Assembly: GCA_964636325.1 (NCBI GenBank)
Contig: CAZWRV010000031.1
Location: 1 to 63,597, forward strand
DNA: 63,597 nt
Reading direction: 5' to 3'
Origin: CAZWRV01 sp964636325
GTDB lineage: Bacteria > Verrucomicrobiota > Lentisphaeria > Victivallales > GWF2-50-93
The notes below the pieces were generated by a model. It was not told the origin of the DNA, searched no databases, and saw only the letters and a list, made by a program, of their open reading frames with translations. Shown one piece after another: positions 43,058 to 50,736 of this stretch; position 1 is the stretch's first letter; every line of letters begins with the position of its first letter. The position numbers were made by a program, and so were the translations under genes.

Positions 43058-44851
43058 ATGGGCAACACTGTCAACAATGTCATCAAGAGATACCACGGCG
43101 ACGAGACACGCCTTATGGACATACTGATGGACATCCAGTCGGAGCTTGGGTATCTGTCGGAATGGACGATCGAGCAGATTGCGAAGGCGCTGGACATTCC
43201 CAAGGTGAGCGTCGAGCAGACGGTTTCATTCTACCATTTCTTCACGAAGGAGCCGCGCGGGAAATACACCGTCTACCTGAACAACAGCGTCCTTGCGGTG
43301 TTCGCCGGCCGGGAGGAGGTGGCGAAGGCTTTCGAAGAGGCGGCCGGCTGCAGGTTCGGCTCGGTCTCGAAGGACGGCCTCATCGGTCTTTTCGACACGG
43401 CATGCATAGGCATGAGCGACCAGGAGCCTGCGGCGATAATCAACGAGGAGGTCTTCACCTGCCTGACTCCGGAAAAGGCGAGGAGTCTTGTCGCGGGGAT
43501 GAAGGCCGGAAAGTCCGTCGAGGAGCTCAAGGGCACGAAATACGGCGACGGCCAGAACTCGAATCCGCTCATCAGGTCGATGGTGAACAACAACATCATG
43601 AAGAGAGGGAAGGTCGTCCTTGCCGACTACGTTCCCGGCTCCGGCATAAGGAAGGCCGTCGGCATGAGCTCGAACGAGATCATACAGATGGTCAAGTCCT
43701 CGCATGTCCGCGGCCGCGGCGGCGCGGGATTCCCGACCGGCCTCAAGTGGGAGGTCGCGAAAAAGGCCGCAGGCGACGTGAAATACATCTTCTGCAACGC
43801 GGACGAGGGGGAGCCGGGGACCTTCAAGGACCGTGTGATACTTACGGAACTGCCTTGTCTTGTCTTCGAGGGCATGGCGATCGCAGGCTACGCGGTCGGC
43901 GCAAAGCACGGGATACTCTACCTCAGGAACGAATACCGCTACCTGAGGAGATACCTCGAGGACGTCCTTGACAAGATGCGCGCCGACAACCTTCTCGGCA
44001 ACTTCATCGCCGGCAAGCACGGATTCAACTTCGACATCAAGATCCAGTTCGGAGCAGGTGCGTATGTCTGCGGCGAGGAGTCGGCCCTGATCGAGTCCGC
44101 CGAAGGCAAGCGAGGCGAGCCGCGCGACAGGCCCCCGTTCCCAGTCGAAAAGGGATACCTCCAGAAGCCGACCGTCGTCAACAACGTCGAAACCCTCTGC
44201 TCCGTGGTCCGGATACTGCTGAACGGGTTCGAATGGTACAGCGAGATCGGCACCAAGGATTCGAAGGGGACTAAGGTCATCAGCGTCTCCGGCGACTGCA
44301 AAAAGCCCGGCATCTACGAGATCGAATGGGGCTTCTCGGTGAACGACGTCCTGAAGATGGTCGAGGCCGAGGACACGCAGGCGGTCCAGGTCGGCGGCCC
44401 GTCCGGCGCATGCATCGGGCCGGACGAGTTCAAGAGGGAGCTCTCATACGAGGATCTCGCCACCGGCGGCTCGCTCATAATCATCGGAAAGAAGCGCGAC
44501 CTCCTGAAGGACGTAGTTCTCAACTTCACTGAGTTCTTCAGGGACGAGTCGTGCGGCTCCTGCGTGCCCTGCCGCGCGCTCACGGGCATGAGCAAGCTGA
44601 TCCTGGAGAGGATAATCGAGGGCAAGGGGACGAGGAAGGACGTCGTGTCCTTCGAGAAGTGGCAGACCATCATGAAGAGGAACCGCTGCGGGCTCGGACA
44701 GACCGCCCTCAACCCGATCGTCACGACGATCAGGAAGTTCCCCGACATATACAAGGAGAGGATCAAGGTGAAGGACGACAAGTTCTGTCCCGCGTTCGAC
44801 CTTGAGAAGGCGGTCGCCGACTTCGACGCCGCAGTTAAGAAGACGAGGTGA
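43058..44851 (+). CDS. hoxF: NAD-reducing hydrogenase diaphorase subunit (NuoE-NuoF fusion)
   Basis: A 597-residue flavoprotein that passes electrons between the hydrogenase and NAD+/NADH. Residues 1-155 resemble NuoE/HoxE. Residues about 180-597 are NuoF-like, with the NAD/FMN site GRGGAGFPTGLKW (219-231), FMN segment CNADEGEPGTFKDR (246-259) and [4Fe-4S] ligands in SCGSCVPC plus a fourth Cys in RCGLGQ. In the NuoE-like part the usual [2Fe-2S] ligands are mostly missing: the first pair region reads LNNSVLAVFAG, and CxGxC reads CIGMS (Cys116, Ser120). The first gene of the hox operon, ending five bases before hoxU. Confidence 0.92.
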   Translation: MGNTVNNVIKRYHGDETRLMDILMDIQSELGYLSEWTIEQIAKALDIPKVSVEQTVSFYHFFTKEPRGKYTVYLNNSVLAVFAGREEVAKAFEEAAGCRFGSVSKDGLIGLFDTACIGMSDQEPAAIINEEVFTCLTPEKARSLVAGMKAGKSVEELKGTKYGDGQNSNPLIRSMVNNNIMKRGKVVLADYVPGSGIRKAVGMSSNEIIQMVKSSHVRGRGGAGFPTGLKWEVAKKAAGDVKYIFCNADEGEPGTFKDRVILTELPCLVFEGMAIAGYAVGAKHGILYLRNEYRYLRRYLEDVLDKMRADNLLGNFIAGKHGFNFDIKIQFGAGAYVCGEESALIESAEGKRGEPRDRPPFPVEKGYLQKPTVVNNVETLCSVVRILLNGFEWYSEIGTKDSKGTKVISVSGDCKKPGIYEIEWGFSVNDVLKMVEAEDTQAVQVGGPSGACIGPDEFKRELSYEDLATGGSLIIIGKKRDLLKDVVLNFTEFFRDESCGSCVPCRALTGMSKLILERIIEGKGTRKDVVSFEKWQTIMKRNRCGLGQTALNPIVTTIRKFPDIYKERIKVKDDKFCPAFDLEKAVADFDAAVKKTR

Positions 44852-44855
44852 TAAT

Positions 44856-45551
44856 ATGTCAACGTTCGTAAAGTTCACTATCGACGGCGCGGTATGCATG
44901 TCGCAGGAGGGCAGGCAGCTTGTGGAGGCCGCCGCCGAAAACGGCGTCTACATCCCAACCCTCTGCAACTATCCCGGAATCCCGCCGAAGGGGTCGTGCA
45001 GGATCTGCACGGTGCTCATCAACGGCAGGCAGGCGACCGCCTGCACCACGAAGGTCGCCGAAGGCATGGATATCCAAAACAAGATACCGGAGCTCGAGGA
45101 GTTCCGGAAGGCCGTCGTCGAGATACTCTTCGCGGAGGGCAACCACCTCTGCCCGTCATGCGAAAAGAGCGGATTCTGCGAGCTGCAGGCACTCGCCTAC
45201 AAATACAGGATGACAGTCCCGGAATTCCCGTTCATGTTCCCGAAGCGCGACGTCGAGGCGTGGCATCCGAAGCTCCTCAAGGACCACAACCGCTGCATCC
45301 TCTGCAAGAGGTGCATACGCGGAATATTCAACAACGAGGGAAAGCCCATCTTCGACTTCGGAAAGCGCGCCGACAAGCTGGTCATCAACATCGACCCCGA
45401 CACGTCGAAGGGCATAAGCGACGACCTCGCCCAGAAGGCGATGGACATATGCCCGGTAGGCGCAATCATCCGCAAGGAGAAGGGCTTCGACGTCCCCGTC
45501 GGAAAGCGAAGATACGACCTCGCCCCCATCGGGTCGGAGGTCGAGAAGTAG
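44856..45551 (+). CDS. hoxU: NAD-reducing hydrogenase electron-transfer subunit
   Basis: A 231-residue NuoG-N-terminal-like iron-sulfur protein that wires HoxF to the hydrogenase module. The plant-type [2Fe-2S] site has Cys37, Cys48, Cys51 and Cys63. The His/Cys [4Fe-4S] site is His97 with CPSCEKSGFC (Cys99, 102, 108). A further ferredoxin-like cluster is suggested by CILCKRC (147-153) and ICPVGAI near residue 202. I chose ATG 44856; upstream in-frame codons belong to hoxF in another frame. A 142-base gap follows, which contains a 14-base direct repeat. Confidence 0.92.
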   Translation: MSTFVKFTIDGAVCMSQEGRQLVEAAAENGVYIPTLCNYPGIPPKGSCRICTVLINGRQATACTTKVAEGMDIQNKIPELEEFRKAVVEILFAEGNHLCPSCEKSGFCELQALAYKYRMTVPEFPFMFPKRDVEAWHPKLLKDHNRCILCKRCIRGIFNNEGKPIFDFGKRADKLVINIDPDTSKGISDDLAQKAMDICPVGAIIRKEKGFDVPVGKRRYDLAPIGSEVEK

Positions 45552-45623
45552 GATGAAGAAATGATCAGTTGTCAAAGATAAATGATGGAGCTGGCTTGTT
45601 TCAGCCGTCGGACGAACAATACT

Positions 45624-45651
45624 GACACCTGAAACCCGACACCTGAAACCG
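45624..45651. repeat. 14-bp direct repeat between hoxU and hoxY
   Basis: Two tandem copies of GACACCTGAAACC with one changed final base. It lies in the only sizeable gap inside the hox structural genes. Confidence 0.6.
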
Positions 45652-45693
45652 GTTGGATCACATAACAGAAATTACTGGCTCGGAGACAAACAT

Positions 45694-46245
45694 ATGACAA
45701 AGAAGATAATAGCTACGGCGTCTCTTGCGGGCTGCTTCGGCTGCCACATGTCATTCCTCGACATCGACGAGCGCCTGCTCGACCTGATCGAGATCGTCGA
45801 ATTCAACAAGTCGCCGATCGACGACATAAAGAAGTTCACCAAGCAGTGCGACGTCGGCCTCATCGAGGGCGGCTGCTGCAACGACGAGAACGTCCACAAC
45901 CTCATCGACTTCAGGAAGCACTGCAACATCCTTGTCTCCCTCGGAGAATGCGCCATCATGGGCGGCCTTCCCGCGATGAGGAACTGGATTCCGCTGAAGG
46001 AATGCCTCGAGGAGGCCTACCTCGGCGGCCCGACGGTGTCCGACTGCAACGAGAAGAAAATAATCCCGGACGATCCGGACATACCGAAGATTCTTGACCG
46101 CGTCTATCCGTGCCACGAGATCGTCAAAATCGACTATTTTTTGCCGGGATGTCCGCCGCGGGCGGACCTGATCTGGAACGCCCTCTGCGCGCTGGCCACG
46201 GGAGGCAAGCTCGACATGCCTTACGACGTTTTCAAATATGACTGA
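45694..46245 (+). CDS. hoxY: NAD-reducing [NiFe]-hydrogenase small subunit
   Basis: A 183-residue small subunit holding the proximal [4Fe-4S] cluster. Ligands are Cys14 and Cys17 in GCFGCHMS, Cys86 in LGECAIMGG and Cys153 in LPGCPPRAD, the standard HoxY pattern. The EGGCC segment (58-62) is also typical. No Tat signal is present, as expected for a cytoplasmic group 3 enzyme. Only 17 bases separate it from hoxH. Confidence 0.94.
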   Translation: MTKKIIATASLAGCFGCHMSFLDIDERLLDLIEIVEFNKSPIDDIKKFTKQCDVGLIEGGCCNDENVHNLIDFRKHCNILVSLGECAIMGGLPAMRNWIPLKECLEEAYLGGPTVSDCNEKKIIPDDPDIPKILDRVYPCHEIVKIDYFLPGCPPRADLIWNALCALATGGKLDMPYDVFKYD

Positions 46246-46262
46246 CGAGGAGCTGGAATAAA

Positions 46263-47714
46263 ATGCCTAAGAAGATTGTTATTGAGCCGGTGACGCGTGT
46301 CGAAGGGCACGGCAAGGTCACGATACATCTTGACGACAAGGGGGAGGTCTCCCAGAGCCGCCTCCACATCGTCGAATTCAGGGGTTTTGAAAGGTTCGTG
46401 CAGGGCAGGCCCTTCTGGGAGGCCCCGGTCCTCGTGCAGAGGCTCTGCGGAATCTGCCCGGTGAGCCATCACCTCGCCGCGGCGAAGGCGGTGGACGTCA
46501 TCGTCGGCGCAGGCGACGGAGAGGGACTCACGCCCACGGCCGACAAGATCCGGAGGCTGATGCACTACGGCCAGATGTTCCAGTCGCACACCCTCCACTT
46601 CTTCCATCTCGCGGCGCCAGACCTCCTGTTCGGCTACGACGCCCCGCCCGAAAAGCGCAACGTCGTCGCACTTGCGATGGCGAACAAGGATCTCGCCACG
46701 CAGGCGGTCCTCATGAGGAAGTTCGGGCAGGAGCTGATACTCGCCACGGCGGGCAAGAAGATCCACGGCACAGGCGCGATACCCGGCGGAGTCAACAAGA
46801 GCCTTACCGAGGAGGAGCGCGACAAATTCACGAAAGGCCCCTCCCCCATGAACACCGTGAAGATGGTCTCATGGGCACAGGACGCGCTCGCGTTCTTCAA
46901 GGACTACTACAGGAAGCACAAGGACTTCATCGACAACTTCTCCAAGTTCGAGTCCAACCACCTCAGCCTGGTCCGCAAGGACGGCGCGCTCGACTTCTAC
47001 CACGGCGTGATGAGGGCGGTCGACTGCGACGGCAGGAAGATCCTCGACGACGTCAACTACCAGGACTACCTCAGATACATCCGCGAGGAGACGAAGTCCT
47101 GGAGCTACATGAAGTTCCCTTACCTCATGTCGCTTGGAAACGAGAAGGGCTGGTACCGCGTCGGCCCGCTCGCCAGGCTCAACACCGCCGACTTCATCCC
47201 TACCCCTCTGGCGCAGAAGGAGTTCCAGGAATTCAAGTCCGTCACGAAGGGACGCCCGAACAACATGTGCATGCATACGCACTGGGCGAGGCTCATAGAG
47301 ATTCTGCATTCCGCCGAAGTGATCCACGGCCTGCTCAGGGATCCGGACATCACCGGCTCGAAGCTGGTCGTGGCAGGAAAGCGCCAGAGCGAAGGCGTCG
47401 GACTCATCGAAGCGCCGCGCGGAACGCTCTTCCACCATTACCGCGTCAACGCCGACGACCAGATAACCATGGCCAACCTCATCGTCTCGACCACGAACAA
47501 CAACGAGCCGATGAACCGCGGCGTCAACATCGTCGCGAAGGCGATGATGACCGCCAAGAAGGAGATCACCGAGGCGATGATGAACGCCATCGAGGTCGTC
47601 ATCCGGGCATACGACCCGTGCCTCAGCTGCGCCACCCACGCATACGGCCAGATGCCCCTCGAAGTCTCGCTCTTCGACTCGGACGGAAGACTGCTGCAAC
47701 GGAGGGTGAAGTAG
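46263..47714 (+). CDS. hoxH: NAD-reducing [NiFe]-hydrogenase large subunit
   Basis: A 483-residue catalytic subunit that splits or forms H2 at a Ni-Fe(CN)2(CO) site. The four Ni ligands are visible: Cys62 and Cys65 in RLCGICPVSHH and Cys453 and Cys456 in DPCLSCATH. The 24 residues after His459 form the C-terminal extension that a maturation protease removes after nickel insertion. With HoxFUY it forms a group 3d bidirectional enzyme. The hyp assembly genes are not in the window. The matching protease gene lies 970 bases downstream. Confidence 0.96.
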   Translation: MPKKIVIEPVTRVEGHGKVTIHLDDKGEVSQSRLHIVEFRGFERFVQGRPFWEAPVLVQRLCGICPVSHHLAAAKAVDVIVGAGDGEGLTPTADKIRRLMHYGQMFQSHTLHFFHLAAPDLLFGYDAPPEKRNVVALAMANKDLATQAVLMRKFGQELILATAGKKIHGTGAIPGGVNKSLTEEERDKFTKGPSPMNTVKMVSWAQDALAFFKDYYRKHKDFIDNFSKFESNHLSLVRKDGALDFYHGVMRAVDCDGRKILDDVNYQDYLRYIREETKSWSYMKFPYLMSLGNEKGWYRVGPLARLNTADFIPTPLAQKEFQEFKSVTKGRPNNMCMHTHWARLIEILHSAEVIHGLLRDPDITGSKLVVAGKRQSEGVGLIEAPRGTLFHHYRVNADDQITMANLIVSTTNNNEPMNRGVNIVAKAMMTAKKEITEAMMNAIEVVIRAYDPCLSCATHAYGQMPLEVSLFDSDGRLLQRRVK

Positions 47715-47744
47715 TTAATCGTTATTAGTTGAGCCAATTTTCAA

Positions 47745-47830
47745 AACTCCGAAAACGGCTCAGCCCGGCTTCGCCCTCCACGCCTGAAACGATCGGAAGT
47801 TGTGGAGGGTTGAGCCGTGCTCAACCGCAT
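47745..47830. repeat. Nested inverted repeat after hoxH
   Basis: ACGGCTCA and CCCTCCAC on the left pair with GTGGAGGG and TGAGCCGT on the right, forming a two-part stem. It could end or stabilise the hox transcript, although no U-run follows. Confidence 0.55.
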
Positions 47831-47868
47831 TTCGAATCTGGCTCAGTTATCAGTTATTTGTGTTCGTT

Positions 47869-47906
47869 CGCAGTCGGCTGCGGTCGACTGCAATAGATCG
47901 CAGTCG
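47869..47906. repeat. 10-bp tandem repeat array, copy 2 (inverted)
   Basis: On the minus strand the array reads CGACTGCGAT, CTATTGCAGT, CGACCGCAGC, CGACTGCG, matching the copy at 23050 in period and core. It lies 20 bases upstream of the L12-tail-like gene. Confidence 0.7.
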
Positions 47907-47926
47907 AAATAATTGGAGGATCTACC

Positions 47927-48361
47927 ATGCACCGCGACATTCCGGAAGACAGAAGGAACGAGCTTGCCGAACTGCTGAAGCAGGGACAGAAGATCGAGGC
48001 GATCAAAATCTACCGCGAACTCACCGGTCTCGGCCTTAAGGAATCAAAGGAGGACATGGAGGAGCTGGAGGCGGCCGCCAAAGGGAATTACGATATCCCC
48101 AATAGCGACTGGAAAGGCCAGATCGAGGAGCTGCTGTTCCAGGGAAGGAAGATCCAGGCGATCAAGCTTTACAGGAAATCCACCGGGCACGATCTGAAGC
48201 AGTCAAAGGAATCTGTGGAGGCCATGGAAGCTTCTCTGAGAGAGCAGCAGCCCGGCAAATTCCTTCCCGTCACCCGGCACGGATGCCTGGGCCTGCTGGT
48301 CGTTGCGTTCCTCTGCATCGTCGCAGCCGCCTGCGGCCTGGCGAAAGTTTCAATCTTCTGA
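47927..48361 (+). CDS. Membrane protein with two L7/L12 C-terminal-like motifs
   Basis: A 144-residue protein. The motif KIEAIKIYRELTGLGLKESK (about 24-43) and a second copy KIQAIKLYRKSTGHDLKQSK (about 76-95) each follow a short helix with ELLKQGQ or ELLFQGR. Both resemble the C-terminal domain of ribosomal protein L7/L12 ([20 protein letters not shown]), which binds elongation factors. A C-terminal hydrophobic segment (about 120-140) anchors it in the membrane. The start has TTGGAGGA upstream. It lies between hoxH and hoxW. Function is unknown; the same L12-tail motif occurs in other uncharacterised bacterial membrane proteins. Confidence 0.75.
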   Translation: MHRDIPEDRRNELAELLKQGQKIEAIKIYRELTGLGLKESKEDMEELEAAAKGNYDIPNSDWKGQIEELLFQGRKIQAIKLYRKSTGHDLKQSKESVEAMEASLREQQPGKFLPVTRHGCLGLLVVAFLCIVAAACGLAKVSIF

Positions 48362-48683
48362 GAATTACACAGTCTTAACGGAAAGAAACATAAAGATGAC
48401 AAGGTTCGCAACAAAGCTACAGACAAAGATGTTCAAGTTGCAGAGGAGTGTCGAACTGTCAATCTAGGCGGACAGTTTTATCCCCCCTGAAACTGAGACT
48501 CTTAACGATTCGTCCGCTGAAAGCGGCCGAATCTCCGGCATGTCGCGCCCGTAGTCGGACAAAGGCGGAAGTGCGCAGACGTGCAGGTCTGCGCTCAAGA
48601 GCGGCGACTTTTGTCACCGCAATCCCGAGAATGCTGACGCATTCGTAATAGTATTGCAGAATTCTCAAGTTTCAGGAGAAACT
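48362..48683. other. Hairpin-rich stretch upstream of hoxW
   Basis: Several perfect short stems are packed into 200 bases: CCGCT/AGCGG, GCGCAGAC/GTCTGCGC, GCGGCGAC/GTCACCGC (one mismatch) and GAATGC/GCATTC. The block starts with GGAGTGTCGAACTG, like the block after hoxW. Confidence 0.6.
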
Positions 48684-49163
48684 TTGACCTCCGTCAGGGA
48701 AATCTTCAGAAAACGTTCCAATATCCTTATTTACGGCATCGGCAATCCTTCGCGACAGGACGACGCCCTCGGCATACTTTTCGCCGAGGCGATGCGCGAT
48801 TGGGCCGAGGCCGAAGGGCTTGCAAACCTCTCATTCGACGCGAACTACCAGCTCAACATCGAGGACGCCTTCGACATATCCAAGGTGGACGCCGTAATAT
48901 TCGCCGACGCCTCGAAGATGCTGAAGTATCCGTTCAAGCTCCGCAGGATCAGGCCTTCGAGGATGGCGACGTTCTCCACCCATTCGCTCGAACCCGAATC
49001 TGTCCTCGCCGTATGCGAGGACCTCTTCGGCATGAAGCCCCATGCGTTCATCATGGCAATCCGGGGGCATTCCTGGAAGCTTTCCGACAAGCCTAGCCGC
49101 AACGCGAGAAAAAACCTCACCAAGGCGCTCGACTGCCTCAAGAAGATGCTTGGCCAGCGATAG
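48684..49163 (+). CDS. hoxW: Hydrogenase maturation protease
   Basis: A 159-residue endopeptidase that trims the HoxH C-terminal extension after nickel insertion. The N-terminal ILIYGIGNPSRQDDALG contains the family GxGNxxxxDD(A)hG motif with a nickel-sensing Asp (DD), VDAVIFADAS holds the next acidic site, and FSTHSLEPESVLAV holds the conserved His. I chose TTG 48684, with AGGAGA five bases upstream; a TTG 30 bases earlier has no such site. It is separated from the structural genes by hairpin-rich DNA, so it may have its own transcript. Confidence 0.85.
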   Translation: MTSVREIFRKRSNILIYGIGNPSRQDDALGILFAEAMRDWAEAEGLANLSFDANYQLNIEDAFDISKVDAVIFADASKMLKYPFKLRRIRPSRMATFSTHSLEPESVLAVCEDLFGMKPHAFIMAIRGHSWKLSDKPSRNARKNLTKALDCLKKMLGQR

Positions 49164-49257
49164 AGGTATCTCATTTCTTGCTCCGACGGGACATTTCTGG
49201 CAGAACGTGCCCCAATTTTATGTTTCAGGGACACAAAAGGCAGGAAAAAGCAATTAT

Positions 49258-49545
49258 TTCATAGGAGTGCCGAACTGGCTACGCCAGTTATGCCAGCGAG
49301 AAACTCGATGGCGGGCGGAGTCGCGTTCCGCCGCGGTTGAGCTTGGCTCAACCCTTCGGAAGACGACGAAAATAGCGGGGAAGATCGCGATTAAGATAGT
49401 CGAGTTTAAGGAGAGTGCCGCTCTGGCGAGGAAATCCGCCAGTTCTGTCGGGGAGAAACTTGAAGTAGCGCAGGTATTCCTACCTGCGAGCCGCAGACAG
49501 GAATGTCTGCGTTACTTGAATCGAGTTTCAGAGGAAAAACAGGGA
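49258..49545. repeat. Dense hairpin array downstream of hoxW
   Basis: At least five perfect stems occur in order: AACTGGC/GCCAGTT, GCGGA/TCCGC, GGTTGAGC/GCTCAACC, GCAGGTA/TACCTGC (loop TTCC) and GCAGACA/TGTCTGC (loop GGAA). The last two are enclosed by an outer stem of ACTTGAAGTA with TTACTTGAAT-type complement, giving a cruciform-like fold. The array begins GGAGTGCCGAACTGG, like the array upstream of hoxW. Confidence 0.65.
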
Positions 49546-49579
49546 AGATATGGTGGGCAGCATACACCCCCGCGGCCCG

Positions 49580-49807
49580 CTAGGGGTAGCTCTCGTAGAC
49601 ATGCTCGAAGAGGACGGCGCACTTCTGTCGGTAGAGATCGCGGGTGTACGACTGCGGCAGGCCGGTGTCCAGGGCCTCCTCGATGGCGAGCTTCAGCTGC
49701 GACCTGGCCGACGCCTTCTGCCGCCAGTTGATCACGAGCAGCAGCTTGATCCGGTTCAACAGCTCGCGGGCGACCTTCTTGATCTCGGCGCGCTCACCGG
49801 CGTTAGC
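49580..49807 (-). pseudogene. hsdR: Remnant of type I restriction enzyme HsdR, C-terminal end
   Basis: On the minus strand the frame reads GERAEIKKVARELLNRIKL, then VINWRQKASARSQLKLAIEE, then LPQSYTRDLYRQKCAVLFEH and VYESYP before a TAG at 49580. This is the extreme C-terminus of the type I restriction subunit HsdR (DUF3387 region). Nothing upstream of about 49810 matches the rest of the roughly 1000-residue protein, and no hsdM or hsdS is present. It is a decayed fragment. GC content is high, unlike the AT-rich island that follows. Confidence 0.75.
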
Positions 49808-50015
49808 CCAAGTTCCGCGCTCAAAAAAGATGAAAAATAATTATCTCCTATGAAAACGTTACGGCTCCGTTTGTGCGTCATGTTGTAATTGCCTGATAAT
49901 CAAGGTCTGATTTTTGCGGGCCTTCCTGTTGTGCCTGCCGCCTTTCCGGCCCCTCCCTTGGATGGCTCCGCGCTCTGTTTTATACTATTGCCGTTGCATA
50001 TGGAGCGCTTCAGGA

Positions 50016-50214
50016 ATGTACATACGGGAAAAGAAGACCAGGACGACGCCGGTCCTCCAGCTTGTCAGCGGCGCCCGGGGCCATGACGGGAAAGTCAGGC
50101 AGCAGATAATTCTTTCACTTGGGAATCTGCCCATTCCGGACGAACTCCGCAAGACGGTCGCCCATGAGGTTGAGAACCGCATGAACGGATACCAGATGCT
50201 TGCCCAGATAGTGT
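50016..50214 (+). pseudogene. Remnant of an IS1634-like transposase, N-terminus
   Basis: From ATG 50016 the frame reads MYIREKKTRTTPVLQLV, then GHDGKVRQQIILSLGNLPIP and VENRMNGYQ. The MYIR..KK start and KVRQ..I.SLG segment are typical of the N-terminus of IS1634-family transposases. After about 50214 the resemblance stops, base composition changes to AT-rich, and no catalytic DDE part follows. The element was cut by whatever brought in the adjoining island. Confidence 0.65.
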
Positions 50215-50730
50215 TACAACTGAGCCTCTTTCAAGCAGAACCATTCCTGATTGTTCAAGCTCATGGAATTCTAATGATTTTTTTAAAATTTGAACCGCCA
50301 TCTCCTGATCTTCTGCTTCTATATCACGGTGTTCTCGCTTGGAAAATGTGATTTGATCCTCCGGAATTAGTTTCGCAGCATCAATCAAGAATTGCTTTTC
50401 ATTAGCTGTTAGTCTAGTAAAAATAATCTTTAAATCTCTCTCCTGCTCCTCTGAATTTGTTTCTGAAAGACTATTTGTCCCTTTGTTATAAATATTTACA
50501 ATTCGTTTTTTCCATTCTCTAATTGAACTGTCTTTGATTAATCCACGATGATATTTACTATGGCAATAAGGGCATAACGGTAGGAGATTATCGGGTTCAT
50601 CCCCACCATTTTTGGATACTTCCACGATATGATGGACATCAACAGTAAGTTCATTATGGCAATTAGGGGCAGTGCAACGGTATCCAGCTTCAGTCAAAAC
50701 GGCGACTCTAGCTTTCTCTGATATTGCCAT
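50095..50730 (-). CDS. HNH endonuclease-domain protein with chimeric C-terminus
   Basis: A 211-residue protein. The N-terminus has CTAPNCHNELTVDVHHIVEV, NLLPLCPYCHSKYH: a zinc-binding HNH nuclease fold with His-His, Asn and His catalytic residues and two CxxC-like pairs. A helical segment follows (about 100-155). The last roughly 35 residues (from about SGQASG) are encoded by the reverse strand of the transposase remnant, so the original end was probably lost. It starts six bases after the restriction-modification gene stop and is co-transcribed with it. Probably part of the same defence operon. Confidence 0.78.
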   Translation of the reverse strand: MAISEKARVAVLTEAGYRCTAPNCHNELTVDVHHIVEVSKNGGDEPDNLLPLCPYCHSKYHRGLIKDSSIREWKKRIVNIYNKGTNSLSETNSEEQERDLKIIFTRLTANEKQFLIDAAKLIPEDQITFSKREHRDIEAEDQEMAVQILKKSLEFHELEQSGMVLLERGSVVTLSGQASGIRSCGSQPHGRPSCGVRPEWADSQVKELSAA

Positions 50731-50736
50731 TTTATA

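Larger units (their letters stand above)
49164..50015. other. 852-bp stretch without intact gene: hairpin array, hsdR remnant, transposase upstream region
   Basis: 49258-49545 is a dense hairpin array. 49580-49807 carries an hsdR fragment on the minus strand. From 49840 to the transposase fragment at 50016 no gene is seen. Confidence 0.7.

Noticed and set aside
49550..49840. 96-codon plus-strand frame
   Set aside because: It is the reverse of the HsdR remnant, which reads as recognisable protein on the minus strand.
50095..50214. Left attachment site matching the tRNA-Val 3' end
   Set aside because: I looked for GGTTCGAGTCC-like sequence near the left edge of the AT-rich island and found none.
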